NCBI GenBank assembly: GCA_021324615.1
Contig: JAJPIT010000071.1
Location: 1-64,000 of the forward strand
DNA length: 64,000 nt
Direction of reading: 5' to 3'
Source of the DNA: Terriglobia bacterium
GTDB taxonomy: Bacteria > Acidobacteriota > Terriglobia > Bryobacterales > Bryobacteraceae
Below the pieces are notes generated by a model that saw nothing but the letters and a program-made list of their open reading frames with translations, made no database searches and was not told where the DNA came from. The position numbers were made by a program, and so were the translations under genes. Positions 18,759 through 27,914 of this stretch are shown here, piece by piece (positions within the stretch are counted from its first letter, which is position 1; every line of letters begins with the position of its first letter).

Positions 18759-19996
18759 TTCGCCGGCCCGCGCGCCCCCGCGCCCCGCTGCTCGCCGCCC
18801 TGCCCATCCTCTTGCTGGCGTCCTGCTCCAGCCAGCCCTCCCAGCCGCCCGCCACCGGCGTGGCCTACGTCGGCCCGGCCACCCTCAATCTTCGCAAGGA
18901 TCTTACCATGCGCTCCGCCGTGGTCGGCGCCGTCAAGCACGGCGATAAGCTCGACGTGCTCGAAACGCGCCGCCGCTTCGTGCTGGTGCGAACCAACACC
19001 ACGCCTCCCCTCCAGGGCTGGACCGACGCCAACGTCCTGCTCACCCCGCTCCAGATGGAGGATCTGAGCCGTCTGGCGGCCTTCGCGGCCAAGCTTCCTT
19101 CCGAAGGCAAAGCCACCGTCTTCGACGCGCTCAACATGCACGCAGAGCCGAGCCGCCAATCGCCCAGTTTCTTCCAAATCCCCGAATCCGGCAGCGTCGA
19201 CGTGATCGGCCACAAAGTCGCCCCGCGCGCCGCCGCCCCGCCGCCCGCGCCTGTGCACCGCGCAAGCGCCCCCAGGAAAAATCAGAAAGCCTCCAAGCCG
19301 CCGCCCCTGGCCATCGATCCCCCTAAGCCCCCTCCACCGCCCGCCAATTGGGAGCTGCTCTCGCGCCCGCGCCTCGCCGATCTGCCGGGATACGAGCCGC
19401 CCGTCTCCAAGCCCGCCCCCATGGACGATTGGAGCCTGGTGCGCACCAATGACGGCAAGGTGGGCTGGGTGCTGTCGCGAATGCTGGTCATGTCCATTCC
19501 CGACGAAGTCGCCCAGTACGCCGAAGGACATCGCATCACCTCCTATATGACCCTGGGCGAGGTCTACGATAAGGAAAGAAATCAGGGGAAGCCCAACTGG
19601 CTCTGGACCACCGCTTCCGCCAACGCCCTGCCCTACGAGTTCGACAGCTTCCGCGTCTTCGTCTGGAGCATCCGGCGTCACCGCTACGAAACCGCCTACA
19701 TCGAGCGCAACGTCCAGGGCTACTATCCCGTCCTCACCAAAGCCATCCCCGGCGCCGATGATAAAGCCTTCTCGCTCGTGCTGCGCGACAAAGACGGCCA
19801 GCTCTACCAGAAAACCTACGCCTTCAACGGCTACCGCGTCCGTATGGTCTCGAAAATCCCCTATCAGCCCGGGCCGCCGATCCCTGAGGTGCACTCCGGG
19901 CACAACTTCGATCCCGTCGCGCCGCCTGGCACGGAAACAAAAATAAGCTGGACCAGCCGTCTCCGCCAATTCAGCAAGCAATGGCTGCGGCGGTAG
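18755..19996 (+). CDS. SH3-domain lipoprotein, about 413 aa
   Basis: The mature part begins after a lipoprotein signal: basic residues, LLAALPILLLASC, with lipobox LASC at 18815-18826, so it should be lipidated on Cys and envelope-anchored. Two bacterial SH3-like regions are visible: one around VGPATLNLRKD to LQGWTDANVLL, the other around DWSLVRTNDGKVGWVLSRML, joined by a Pro/Ala-rich linker. A roughly 180-residue C-terminal domain follows. SH3b domains bind peptidoglycan or peptides. The start is uncertain: no ATG, GTG or TTG falls right before the signal, so translation may begin at CTG 18755 (or ATT 18758), overlapping the zinc-ribbon stop. A GTG at 18593 would add 54 residues that overlap the zinc-ribbon frame. 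Confidence 0.7.
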   Translation: MIRRPARPRAPLLAALPILLLASCSSQPSQPPATGVAYVGPATLNLRKDLTMRSAVVGAVKHGDKLDVLETRRRFVLVRTNTTPPLQGWTDANVLLTPLQMEDLSRLAAFAAKLPSEGKATVFDALNMHAEPSRQSPSFFQIPESGSVDVIGHKVAPRAAAPPPAPVHRASAPRKNQKASKPPPLAIDPPKPPPPPANWELLSRPRLADLPGYEPPVSKPAPMDDWSLVRTNDGKVGWVLSRMLVMSIPDEVAQYAEGHRITSYMTLGEVYDKERNQGKPNWLWTTASANALPYEFDSFRVFVWSIRRHRYETAYIERNVQGYYPVLTKAIPGADDKAFSLVLRDKDGQLYQKTYAFNGYRVRMVSKIPYQPGPPIPEVHSGHNFDPVAPPGTETKISWTSRLRQFSKQWLRR

Positions 19997-20040
19997 GGTC
20001 AGGCTCCCGGAAATGTTCCATCGGCGCGCTGCCCTGGTAG

Positions 20041-20802
20041 TCACTTCACCAGCCGTACCGTCCAGAAATCGGCCGCTAGATTCGCGTCGGTGATGTAGTC
20101 GTAAGGCAGCGTGAAGTATCCGCCCATCCCCCATCCGCTTCCCCAGGAGTTGCGCACCAGCACCGTCGAGGACGCGTCGTTGTAGCCCACCGCCATCACC
20201 GCATGCCCGCCCAGCGCGGTCTCTCCCGCCGACGGCATCGGCGCAACTCCCGTACGCGCCACCTCGTCGCTTTCAAAACTTTCATACACCGTGAACCCGA
20301 ACACAAAGGGATAACCCTGCGCCAGGCACGCCTTCATCCGCGGCAAATCCTGCGCCAGACGGCTGTAGGCCACCGCCGGATGCGCCTTTCCCGCTTTGTA
20401 GCACGGCGCCGGAGGCCGCTCGGCGAAACGCTGCTCGACGTAGGGCCACATCGCCTCCGGACAAGCTCCCTGTGAAGCGACGCTTTTGATGCCGTCGCGC
20501 AGCATGGCCCCGCTGTCGGTCGCGATAGTGCCTTCCATCGCCCGCTCGTTGTAATAAATGAACAGGCGCGACGGCGTGAACGGCTGCGGCATTTTTTGCT
20601 TCTTCTGATCGAATTCGATCGCCGCCGCAATGGCGTTGGCGGTGCAGCTCCCCAGCTCGCCCTGATCGTAAACCGGCGGGCAGCCCGCCCGCAGATCCGT
20701 GGATTTGGGCAGCGCCGCGCCTTTCCGCGGCCCCCGGAAGTAGCGGTCCCGCGCGTCCGGAAGATCGGGAATCCATCCGTAGCGGCCGATTCTGTGTCTC
20801 AT
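20041..20802 (-). CDS. Papain-like C1 cysteine peptidase, 253 aa
   Basis: A C1A-family peptidase without a classical signal peptide. The start ATG at 20802 gives MRHRIGRYGWIPDLPDARD, the standard opening of this bacterial subgroup. The active site is visible: Gln48 region with GELGSCTANAI (Cys53), LGGHAVMAVGY (His) and VRNSWGSGWGMGGYF (Asn in NSWG). The peptidase is expected to be cytoplasmic, where related proteins act on peptides. It lies between the SH3 lipoprotein gene (convergent) and the divergent MPN/JAB-like protein. The sequence ends at VRLVK. Confidence 0.9.
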   Translation of the reverse strand: MRHRIGRYGWIPDLPDARDRYFRGPRKGAALPKSTDLRAGCPPVYDQGELGSCTANAIAAAIEFDQKKQKMPQPFTPSRLFIYYNERAMEGTIATDSGAMLRDGIKSVASQGACPEAMWPYVEQRFAERPPAPCYKAGKAHPAVAYSRLAQDLPRMKACLAQGYPFVFGFTVYESFESDEVARTGVAPMPSAGETALGGHAVMAVGYNDASSTVLVRNSWGSGWGMGGYFTLPYDYITDANLAADFWTVRLVK

Positions 20803-20886
20803 GGCCGCAAGGTACCGGCCCGCCCGCAAAATGCGCCTTTGCCGGAAGCGCTAGGGCGGAGAAATCGCAAAACTTAGCGCGGGCGG

Positions 20887-20905
20887 CCGCTTGTGACGCA
20901 AGCGG
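20887..20905. repeat. 7-bp stem hairpin in the divergent intergenic region
   Basis: CCGCTTG (20887-20893) and CAAGCGG (20899-20905) form a perfect 7-base inverted repeat around TGACG. It lies between the divergent papain-like gene and the MPN/JAB-like gene, with no U-tract, so it is more likely an operator or structured leader than a terminator. The surrounding 163 bases hold no gene. Confidence 0.35.
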
Positions 20906-20965
20906 TGAGAGGATCGGCGTGCCAAGCGCACTACTCCCATTGGTGATAAGGATTTTGAGGGCAGT

Positions 20966-21919
20966 ATGACCAAGCCCCGCCGGGTTTATCTTCGCGCCGC
21001 CGCCGGCAGGACCGGAGTGAGCCGGTTCCCCAAGCTGAACACAAGCCCGTTCCGCGTCTGGGCCCCGGCCGGCGCCCCCTGCCGGATCGAATACTCGGCC
21101 GCGGTGTTGCGCCAGGCGCGCTCGCAATCGGCGCGCCGGGACGCCGAGGGCGTCCTCTACGGGCGGCGCGAGAACGGCGCCATCCGCGTGGTGGCGGCCC
21201 GGCCGGCCCCCGACCCCGGCGATCCGAGCCTGGGCGGCTTCGTCCCCATCGGAATCTTCTCCGCCCGCCCCCGCGGCGAGGTATTTCTCACCGAACGCGA
21301 TCTGGAGCGGTTCGAGAAAATCGAAAGCGGCGCGGTGGTCGCCCTGGTTATCGCCGGATCGCGCGCCGGCTTCTTCGTTCATGAACCGGACGGATCGCTG
21401 CAATCGATCAAGAGCCATCTGGAATTTCCGCTGGACGAACCGCTGGAGCCGTCCGCCCCCGCCTCTCCCTGGAATTGGAAACCGTTGGCCGCGCCCGCCC
21501 TGATCGCCGTCGCGGCTTCGCTCGGCATCGCGCACTCCCGCCTCCGGCCCCAGCCGCCGCCCGTCGCCCTCACTGTTCAGGATGAAAACTTCGCGCTCCG
21601 CCTCGCCTGGAACCCATCGGCGGTTCCCGCGCCCGCGATGCTTGAAATCGTGGACGGCGGAGTGCGCCAGTTCATCGGCATTGCCGGATTGAACGGTCTG
21701 ACCTACGCCCGCCGCTCCGGCGATGTCACCGTGCGCCTGGCCGGAGAAACCGCGCGCTTCACCGGCGCGGATCCCCCTGTCCCGCCGCTCGACCGTCTGC
21801 GCGGGAAGGTGGCCGAGCTCGACGCCGAAACGCGCAATCTGAAAGCCGCCGCCGCCATCGGAGCGCGGCGCGTCGCCGAGATGGAGCGCATCTTATCTAA
21901 AATGGATCTTGCTCATTGA
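20966..21919 (+). CDS. Membrane protein with a degenerate MPN/JAB-like N-terminal domain, 317 aa
   Basis: The N-terminal 150 residues show the layout of an MPN/JAB domain: a helix (AAVLRQARSQSARRD), the GVLYGRRENGAIRVVAARP strand pair, LGGFVPIGIFSARPRGEVFLTERDLERFEKI, and VALVIAGSRAGFFVHEPDG. The Zn-binding His-x-His...Ser-x2-Asp (JAMM) motif is absent, so it is probably not a peptidase. A single membrane segment (about residues 170-190) and a C-terminal helical stretch (RGKVAELDAETRNLKAAAAIG, likely coiled coil) follow. The domain call is a weak pattern inference. The start ATG has GAGGG 8 bases upstream. The stop overlaps the start of the kinase-M23-aminotransferase gene by 11 bases. Confidence 0.5.
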   Translation: MTKPRRVYLRAAAGRTGVSRFPKLNTSPFRVWAPAGAPCRIEYSAAVLRQARSQSARRDAEGVLYGRRENGAIRVVAARPAPDPGDPSLGGFVPIGIFSARPRGEVFLTERDLERFEKIESGAVVALVIAGSRAGFFVHEPDGSLQSIKSHLEFPLDEPLEPSAPASPWNWKPLAAPALIAVAASLGIAHSRLRPQPPPVALTVQDENFALRLAWNPSAVPAPAMLEIVDGGVRQFIGIAGLNGLTYARRSGDVTVRLAGETARFTGADPPVPPLDRLRGKVAELDAETRNLKAAAAIGARRVAEMERILSKMDLAH

Positions 21920-24785
21920 AGCGCGCAGGCGGCCCGAATTTTCTCCCCAGGACGCGGTCCGGATCGCCCGCCAACTCTACAGCATCGAGGCTTCGGCCAG
22001 CCCCCTGCCCGGCGAGTTCGACGAAAACTTCCACCTGATCGCCGCACGCGGCCAGTACGTCCTGAAGATCATGCGCCCGGGCTGCCAGCGCGCCTTTCTC
22101 GATTTGCAGGAGCAGGTCCTCGCCCGCCTCCAGGGCCTCGCGGTCCCGCAACCCGCCGGTCCCGTCTCAAACAGCGGCGGACGTTTCATCTGGCTGCTCG
22201 AATGGCTGCCCGGCCAGCCCCTGGCAAGCCTCCGCCGCCCCACTCTGCAAATGCTCGAACAGCTCGGCCGGCTGCTCGGCGAAATCGATTCGCGCCTGTC
22301 CGGCTTTTCCCATCCCGCCGCGCTCCGCGAATTCAAATGGGACCTGAAACGGGCCGGCTGGATCCGCGATTACCTGTCCTTCATCGCCGATCCGGCCCGC
22401 CGCGCGCTGGTCGAAAAAATTCTCGCGCGCTACGAGGCCGAGGCCGCGCCGGAATTGAGCAAACTGCGGCACGGCGTGATTCATGGTGACGCCAACGACC
22501 ACAACGTCCTGGCCGATCGCGGCGCCATCCGTCTGATCGACTTCGGCGACGTGCATTACACCGTCACGGTCGCGGAAATCGCCATCGCCTGCGCCTACGC
22601 GGCCTGCCGGCCCGGCGATCCCATGGACTCGATCCTGGCCGTGCTGCGCGGATATGCCCGCATTTTTCTGCTGGAGGAGCGCGAAATCGAGCTGCTGTTT
22701 CCGCTGCTGCTGGCCCGGCTCGCCGTCAGCGTGACCAATTCGAGCTATTTAAGCACGATTCGCCCCGATCCTTACGTCACCGTGAGCGAGCAAGATGCCT
22801 GGCGAGCAATCGAAAAGCTCAGCGCGATCCATCCCCGGCTGGCTCACTACCGCCTGCGCGGCGCCTGCGGGCTGGAGCCGTCGCCGCGCACGCCCTCCGT
22901 CGCCGCCGCCCTGCGCGCTCTCCGGCCCGCGCCGCTGGTCCCGCCGGGAAAAACGATCGTCTTCGATCTGAGCTATTCAAGCACCCTGCTGGCGGCCGAT
23001 CCCAAATCCTACCAGACCGCGCCCCTCACCGAAACGCTCTGGCGGGAGATGCGCCGCGCCGGCGCCACCATCGGCATCGGCCGCTACGATGAAGCGCGGC
23101 CGATTTATACCGCGCCCGAATTTGCCGCGGGCCCCCGCGAAACCGACGACCACCGCACGATTCATATCGGCCTGGATCTTTTTTGCGAACCCGGCACTCC
23201 GGTTTTCGCGCCGCTCGCCGGCACGGTTCACGCCTTCGCCAACCGCGGCCGCAGGCTCGATTACGGTCCGGTGATCGTCTTGCGCCACGATGCGGGATTT
23301 TTCACCTTGTACGGCCATCTGACGCGCTATTCGCTCGAAAATTTGCGCGTGGGCCAGCCGGTCGAGGCGGGTCAGGCCTTCGCCAAAATCGGCGCGCCGC
23401 CGGAAAACGGCGGCTGGCCGCCGCACCTGCATTTTCAAATCATCGTCGACGACCTCGATCTGGGAACCGATTTTCCCGGCGTCGCCTTCGCCGCCCAGCG
23501 CGATGTTTGGAAAAGCCTTTCGCCCGATCCGCGGCTGATCGCCGATGCGCCCGATTTCCGCGAGCCTTCCGTCCGCGAAACTCTGGAAGCCAGACGGGTT
23601 CTGCTGGGACGCAACCTGAGCGTCAGCTACGAAAAACCGCTGAAAATCGTGCGCGGCTGGCGCCAGTATCTGTACGACGAAAACGGCCGCGCCTATCTGG
23701 ATGTTTACAACAACGTGCCGCTGCTGGGGCACAGCCATCCGCGGGTGGCGGAAGCCGTCGCGCGCCAAATTTCGGTTTTGAACACAAATACGCGCTATTT
23801 GCACGACAAAATCGTCGAATACGCGTCAAAACTGACGCAATTGCTGCCGGAGCCGCTGCGTGTTTGCTATTTCCTCAATTCGGCGAGCGAGGCCAACGAG
23901 CTGGCGCTTCGCCTGGCCCGCGCCCGCCTGGGCCGCCAGGAAACCATCGTGCTCGAACACGCCTATCACGGCCACACCAACACGCTGATCGATATCAGTC
24001 CGTATAAGTTCAACGGCCCGGGCGGGGGCGGCCGCAAGCCGTGGGTGCGCGTCGCGCCTTTGCCCGATCCGCACAGGCGCGGCGATCCCGCCGCGGGACT
24101 CGAATACGCCCGCGCCGCCGCGGAGCTCATCGATGGACCGGCGGCGTTCATCGCCGAAAGCCTGCCCAGCGTCGGCGGCCAGGTGGTTTTTCCGCCCGGC
24201 TATCTCGGCGAAGTTTATCGCGCCGTGCGCGCGGCCGGCGGAGTTTGCATCGCCGACGAAGTGCAGGTCGGCTTCGGGCGATTGGGCGACTATTTTTGGG
24301 GATTTCAGATGCAAGGCGTAACCCCGGACATCGTGGTGCTGGGCAAACCGATGGGCAACGCCTTTCCGCTGGCGGGCGTGGTCACCACGCCCGAAATCGC
24401 CGCCGCGTTCGACAACGGAATGGAGTTTTTCAGCACCTTTGGCGGGAATCCGGTGGCCTGCGCGGCGGGCCTGGCGGTGCTCGAGGCGCTGCGCGAGGAG
24501 CGGCTGCCGGAAAATGCCGCGCGCGTTGGCCGGTTGCTCATGCAGTTGCTGCAAAAATTGGACGTCGCCGATGTCCGCGGCCGCGGCTTATTTCTCGGCG
24601 TTGAGCTTTCCACCGGCGAGCACGCCGCTTATGTTGTGAATCGCCTCCGCGAGCGCGGGATTCTGGCCGGCGCCGACGGCCCGCGACATAACGTGATCAA
24701 AATCCGCCCGCCGTTAATTTTTTCGGAACAAGACGCGGAATTCTTCGCGTCCCGGCTGGGTGAAGTTCTCGAAGAAAATTTTTAA
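21909..24785 (+). CDS. Three-domain fusion: APH-type kinase, M23 peptidase domain, class III aminotransferase, 958 aa
   Basis: The N-terminal part (about 1-330) is an APH/choline-kinase-like phosphotransferase with [10 protein letters not shown] (His192-Gly-Asp) and IDFGD (Asp211). The middle (about 345-515) is an M23 (LysM-less lysostaphin-type) domain with the zinc motif HIGLD (His419, Asp423) and HLHF (506-509). The C-terminal part (about 535-958) is a class III PLP aminotransferase with [10 protein letters not shown] and GKPMG (PLP Lys813). The kinase and aminotransferase halves resemble the eukaryotic pair hydroxylysine kinase and 5-phosphohydroxylysine/phosphoethanolamine phospho-lyase, which work in sequence, so this may phosphorylate an amino alcohol and eliminate the phosphate. 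The M23 part is then unexplained. TTG start at 21909; length fits this fusion architecture. Confidence 0.85.
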   Translation: MLIEARRRPEFSPQDAVRIARQLYSIEASASPLPGEFDENFHLIAARGQYVLKIMRPGCQRAFLDLQEQVLARLQGLAVPQPAGPVSNSGGRFIWLLEWLPGQPLASLRRPTLQMLEQLGRLLGEIDSRLSGFSHPAALREFKWDLKRAGWIRDYLSFIADPARRALVEKILARYEAEAAPELSKLRHGVIHGDANDHNVLADRGAIRLIDFGDVHYTVTVAEIAIACAYAACRPGDPMDSILAVLRGYARIFLLEEREIELLFPLLLARLAVSVTNSSYLSTIRPDPYVTVSEQDAWRAIEKLSAIHPRLAHYRLRGACGLEPSPRTPSVAAALRALRPAPLVPPGKTIVFDLSYSSTLLAADPKSYQTAPLTETLWREMRRAGATIGIGRYDEARPIYTAPEFAAGPRETDDHRTIHIGLDLFCEPGTPVFAPLAGTVHAFANRGRRLDYGPVIVLRHDAGFFTLYGHLTRYSLENLRVGQPVEAGQAFAKIGAPPENGGWPPHLHFQIIVDDLDLGTDFPGVAFAAQRDVWKSLSPDPRLIADAPDFREPSVRETLEARRVLLGRNLSVSYEKPLKIVRGWRQYLYDENGRAYLDVYNNVPLLGHSHPRVAEAVARQISVLNTNTRYLHDKIVEYASKLTQLLPEPLRVCYFLNSASEANELALRLARARLGRQETIVLEHAYHGHTNTLIDISPYKFNGPGGGGRKPWVRVAPLPDPHRRGDPAAGLEYARAAAELIDGPAAFIAESLPSVGGQVVFPPGYLGEVYRAVRAAGGVCIADEVQVGFGRLGDYFWGFQMQGVTPDIVVLGKPMGNAFPLAGVVTTPEIAAAFDNGMEFFSTFGGNPVACAAGLAVLEALREERLPENAARVGRLLMQLLQKLDVADVRGRGLFLGVELSTGEHAAYVVNRLRERGILAGADGPRHNVIKIRPPLIFSEQDAEFFASRLGEVLEENF

Positions 24786-24866
24786 CCGGCGCGCGCTGAC
24801 GCCGCCCGGCGACCGCCCCGCGCCGGAAAGGGGTTGACGGCGTGTTCCGTGAAGGACGGGAAATCA

Positions 24867-24943
<77 letters not shown>

Positions 24944-25014
24944 TTTTCAAACATGCTAGCAACGGCCTCCAGCGCGCGCCACCACCGGTGTATTTTTGAG
25001 TACAATCGTGGCCG

Positions 25015-25734
25015 ATGCAGTGGTGGGCGCCGGACCGGGCGGCGATTTGGCGCGCCGCACTGGCCTGGGAATTGTTATGCATTGCCCTGGCGGCGCCGGC
25101 GGCGGCGCAGGAGTTGCGCGTCTACTCTGAACTGGCGCGCATCGACGCATCCGGCAACGTGACCGCGCCGGCGCAGCCGCGCGAAATCCTCTCGCCGGCG
25201 GTCGTACGCAACGGCTTCACGTCGTTTCAAATCGTGGTTCAGGTGAAAAGCGGCACTCCATACTGGCTGTATGTGGGGGAAAATCCCGACAACGCGGTGA
25301 AGGTTTCCTTGTACCGCGAAATCGGCGAGCGGCTGGAGCCGTTAACCTCGCCCTACCACGGCGACGCAACGCAGATTTTCTGGCTGGATCTGTTTGCGGA
25401 CCGCAACGCGGTCGTACGCCGGGTCAAGATCGAGCCGGAGCTCGATGTGGGGGATGACTGGGTCGTCTATCCCATGGAGATCCGGGTGATGGAGGCGCGC
25501 GTGCCGGATCGGGCGCCGCCGGCCTCGATGAGGAGCTTCCTGTGCGGCCAACCCGCCGAACCGGCGGTCACCGATCTGGAAAAACTGCGCCGGCGCAACG
25601 AAGGGCAGGACGTCGCCCTGGCGGCCCTGGCGCCGGAACCGGAGCTGCGGTCGCGGTTGGGGGACTGCCAGAATCGCCCCGCCGACCCGGAGTCCTATCT
25701 GCGGCTGAGAGATTATCTGTTCCACATGCGTTAG
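25015..25734 (+). CDS. Secreted hypothetical protein, 239 aa
   Basis: A Sec-type signal peptide (roughly residues 1-31, ending LAAPAAAQE) precedes a beta-rich region without a family I recognise; the segment [27 protein letters not shown] (about 65-92) resembles an extracytoplasmic beta-sandwich strand pair. A Cys-containing C-terminus follows. Codon use matches neighbours. It is flanked by tRNA-Arg and tRNA-Ser but has no mobile-element signs. Function unknown. Confidence 0.65.
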   Translation: MQWWAPDRAAIWRAALAWELLCIALAAPAAAQELRVYSELARIDASGNVTAPAQPREILSPAVVRNGFTSFQIVVQVKSGTPYWLYVGENPDNAVKVSLYREIGERLEPLTSPYHGDATQIFWLDLFADRNAVVRRVKIEPELDVGDDWVVYPMEIRVMEARVPDRAPPASMRSFLCGQPAEPAVTDLEKLRRRNEGQDVALAALAPEPELRSRLGDCQNRPADPESYLRLRDYLFHMR

Positions 25735-25754
25735 ACTGGAGGAAACAACGCTCA

Positions 25755-25844
25755 GGAGAGATGGCCGAGCGGTTGAAGGCGCACGCTTGGAAAGCGTGTA
25801 TAGGGGAAACTCTATCGAGGGTTCGAATCCCTCTCTCTCCGCCA
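25755..25844 (+). tRNA. tRNA-Ser (anticodon GGA)
   Basis: The 90-base sequence starts GGAGAGA and ends TCTCTCC-G-CCA, a perfect 7-bp acceptor stem with encoded CCA. The anticodon loop TTGGAAA reads GGA (codon UCC). A long variable arm (GTATAGGGGAAACTCTATC) marks it as a class II serine tRNA, and the T-arm is GGTTCGAATCC. Confidence 0.97.
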
Positions 25845-25873
25845 TCGATACGGCGGCCGCGTTCGGGGGCTGT

Positions 25874-27271
25874 TCATGGCGAAACCAGCCCGGCCAGCGC
25901 GTCCAGCCAATCGAGCGTCCGCTCGATATCCTCATCGCTGGTCCGCGGATTAATGGTGCACAGCCGCAGCACGGTTTTTCCATTCAGCACCGTCGATGTC
26001 GCCAAGGCGTAGCCATCGCGCAGCATCGCCTCATGCAATCGTGCGTAAAAGCGATGATCCGCGCCGCGGCGGGCAAACGTCACGATGCCCATCTGCGCGG
26101 GAGTGATCACTTCCCAGCAGGGCATCGCCCGCAGTTTCGCCTCGGCCCGCTCGGCGAGGGCAAAACCGCGCTCCACGGCCGCGGCAAAGGACTCCAGCCC
26201 GAAAAACTGCATGGACATCCAGACCTTCAGAGCGCGGAATCCGCGGGTTAACTGAATGCCGTAATCGCACGGATTCAGCTCCGCTACATTGCGGTGCACG
26301 TCCGCCAGATACTCCGGCATGATCCGGTAGGCCGCCTTCAGCAGATCCGCCTCGCGCAGCAGCACGCATCCGCATTCGACCGGCTGAAAAAGCCACTTGT
26401 GCGGATCAAACGACAAGGAATCGGCGAGTTCGATGCCTGCCAGAAGTTTTTTCCCGCGGCCGCTGATCATGGCGGCCGCGCCGTAGGCTCCATCGACGTG
26501 CATCCACAAATCCTCGGCGCGGCAGAACGCGGCGGTTTCCGCCAACGGATCGATCGCGCCGGTGTTGGTGGTGCCCGCGTTGGCGATCACACAGAAAGGC
26601 CGCAGGCCGGCGCGCCGGTCCTCCGCCACTGCGCGCGCCAGCGCCTCCAGGGGCAGGCGGAAACCGCCGCCGGCGGGCAGGCGCCGGATCTGCTCCGGCA
26701 GAAAACCGATGACGCGCAGCGCGCGGTCGATCGAGGAGTGGGTCTGATCGGAATAATAAAGCACCGCGCCCGCGGTCCGGTCGTTCAGCCGGGCGTGGCG
26801 CGCGGCGGCGAGCGCCGTCAGGTTGGCCATCGAGCCGCCGCTGACGAACAGACCGCCGGCTTGCTCGGGAAAGCCGCACCATTCGCGAAACCAGTCGATC
26901 ACCGCCAGCTCCAGCGCCGCCGGACCCGAGCCGCCCAGCCAGGATCCGTTGAATACGTTGAATCCCGACGCGAGCGCATCGGCCATCACGCTCGCGAAAT
27001 TCGATGGCCCCGGCACAAACGCGAAAAATCGCGGATGGCAGATGTTCATGATGTAGGGAAGCACGTCGCGCTCCAGGCGCGAGAAGATCTCCTCCGCCGG
27101 GACCCCGCCGCGCGGCGGCGGTTCGCTCAATCGCGGCCGCAGCGCCGCCGGATCGCCCTTGGCTCCCACCGCTTTCCCGTTCAACCCAGCCAGGTGATCG
27201 ACGATGCGATCGACCACACGATATCCCAGCTCCCGCATCTGCGCGGGCGGAAGTTCCAATTTTTCATTCAT
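25874..27271 (-). CDS. Pyridoxal-dependent group II decarboxylase, 465 aa
   Basis: A group II PLP decarboxylase like aromatic-L-amino-acid/tyrosine decarboxylases. Visible motifs: GSMANLTALAAARHA, HVDGAYGAAA (Asp of the cofactor pocket) and SFDPHKWLFQP with the Schiff-base Lys292. The ATG at 27271 overlaps the TGA of the pcm frame (ATGA), so this gene is likely translationally coupled to the pcm/TamB cluster; an upstream Met in frame would need a 16-residue extension inside pcm. It makes an amine from an amino acid; the substrate cannot be read from the sequence. Confidence 0.85.
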   Translation of the reverse strand: MNEKLELPPAQMRELGYRVVDRIVDHLAGLNGKAVGAKGDPAALRPRLSEPPPRGGVPAEEIFSRLERDVLPYIMNICHPRFFAFVPGPSNFASVMADALASGFNVFNGSWLGGSGPAALELAVIDWFREWCGFPEQAGGLFVSGGSMANLTALAAARHARLNDRTAGAVLYYSDQTHSSIDRALRVIGFLPEQIRRLPAGGGFRLPLEALARAVAEDRRAGLRPFCVIANAGTTNTGAIDPLAETAAFCRAEDLWMHVDGAYGAAAMISGRGKKLLAGIELADSLSFDPHKWLFQPVECGCVLLREADLLKAAYRIMPEYLADVHRNVAELNPCDYGIQLTRGFRALKVWMSMQFFGLESFAAAVERGFALAERAEAKLRAMPCWEVITPAQMGIVTFARRGADHRFYARLHEAMLRDGYALATSTVLNGKTVLRLCTINPRTSDEDIERTLDWLDALAGLVSP

Positions 27272-27416
27272 CCGTTTTCCTGCCAGCCTTCGCGTCCGAG
27301 GAGCGGAACGAACCTGCATCCGGAAGCGATGCGCGTGCTTATTTTTCCATGTTCCTTGCGAATCACCTGCAAATCCTGCTCCGCCCGGCTGCCCACCGGG
27401 ATCACCAGAATGCCGG
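27268..27416 (-). pseudogene. pcm: Detached 3' end of pcm, out of frame with the 5' part
   Basis: This frame encodes the last strand and tail of a Pcm methyltransferase (GILVIPVGSRAEQDLQVI, then CRFVPLLGREGW) and ends in TGA at 27268, overlapping the ATG of the decarboxylase gene by 4 bases. Its stop and overlap are those an intact pcm would have, so the operon architecture was kept when the frameshift arose. No start codon with a plausible ribosome site lies at its beginning. One inserted base would rejoin it to the 5' part. Confidence 0.8.
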
Positions 27417-27914
27417 ATCGTCGAGCTGATCGAGCAGCGCGCGCGGGACCGAAGGCGCCGCGGCGGCCACCGAAATTCCCTGAAACGGCGCCTGTTCGGG
27501 CACGCCCAGCGAGCCGTCGCCGCACAGCACGGTGACGTTGGAATCCAGGCCCGTGCGCCGCAGATTGGCGCGCGCCAGCTCGCACAGCTCGGGGATCCGT
27601 TCGATGGAAATCACGCGGCGCGCCAGCGCTCCCAGCACCGCGGCGTGATAACCCGATCCGGTTCCCACATCGAGCACATTTTCATCGCCGCGCAGTTCGA
27701 GTGATTCGGCCATCAGCGCGGTCATGTAGGGCTGGGTGATGGTCTGGCCGAAGCCGATTGGCAGCGGCGCGTCGGAATAGGCCAGCTCGCACACCCCGGC
27801 CGGCACGAACTCCTCCCGCGGAATCTTGCGCATGGCCTGCAACACGCGCGGATCGCGGATGCCGCGCGCCGCCAGTTGCTTTTCCACCATTTCCGCCGCC
27901 GCGGCGCTGGTCAT
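27402..27914 (-). CDS. pcm: Protein-L-isoaspartate O-methyltransferase, frameshifted after about 167 residues
   Basis: The N-terminal 167 residues are a clear Pcm: REEFVP, SDAPLPIGFGQTITQPYM and the SAM-binding DVGTGSGYHAAVLGALA with SIERIPELCELAR. After LLDQLDDP the frame stops early. The missing C-terminal strand continues in another frame as SGILVIPVGSRAEQ (27268-27416), exactly as Pcm proteins continue (LDDGGILVLPVG). A single base is missing at about 27414-27420, so this is one gene broken by a frameshift, or a sequencing/assembly error. Pcm repairs isoaspartyl residues. It starts at the ATGA overlap with TamB. Confidence 0.85.
   Translation of the reverse strand: MTSAAAAEMVEKQLAARGIRDPRVLQAMRKIPREEFVPAGVCELAYSDAPLPIGFGQTITQPYMTALMAESLELRGDENVLDVGTGSGYHAAVLGALARRVISIERIPELCELARANLRRTGLDSNVTVLCGDGSLGVPEQAPFQGISVAAAAPSVPRALLDQLDDPAFW

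Noticed and set aside
24786-24826. CCGGCGCG...CGCGCCGG stem after the fusion gene
   Set aside because: An 8-base stem with a 25-base loop and no U-tract; kept only as a weak structure, not annotated.
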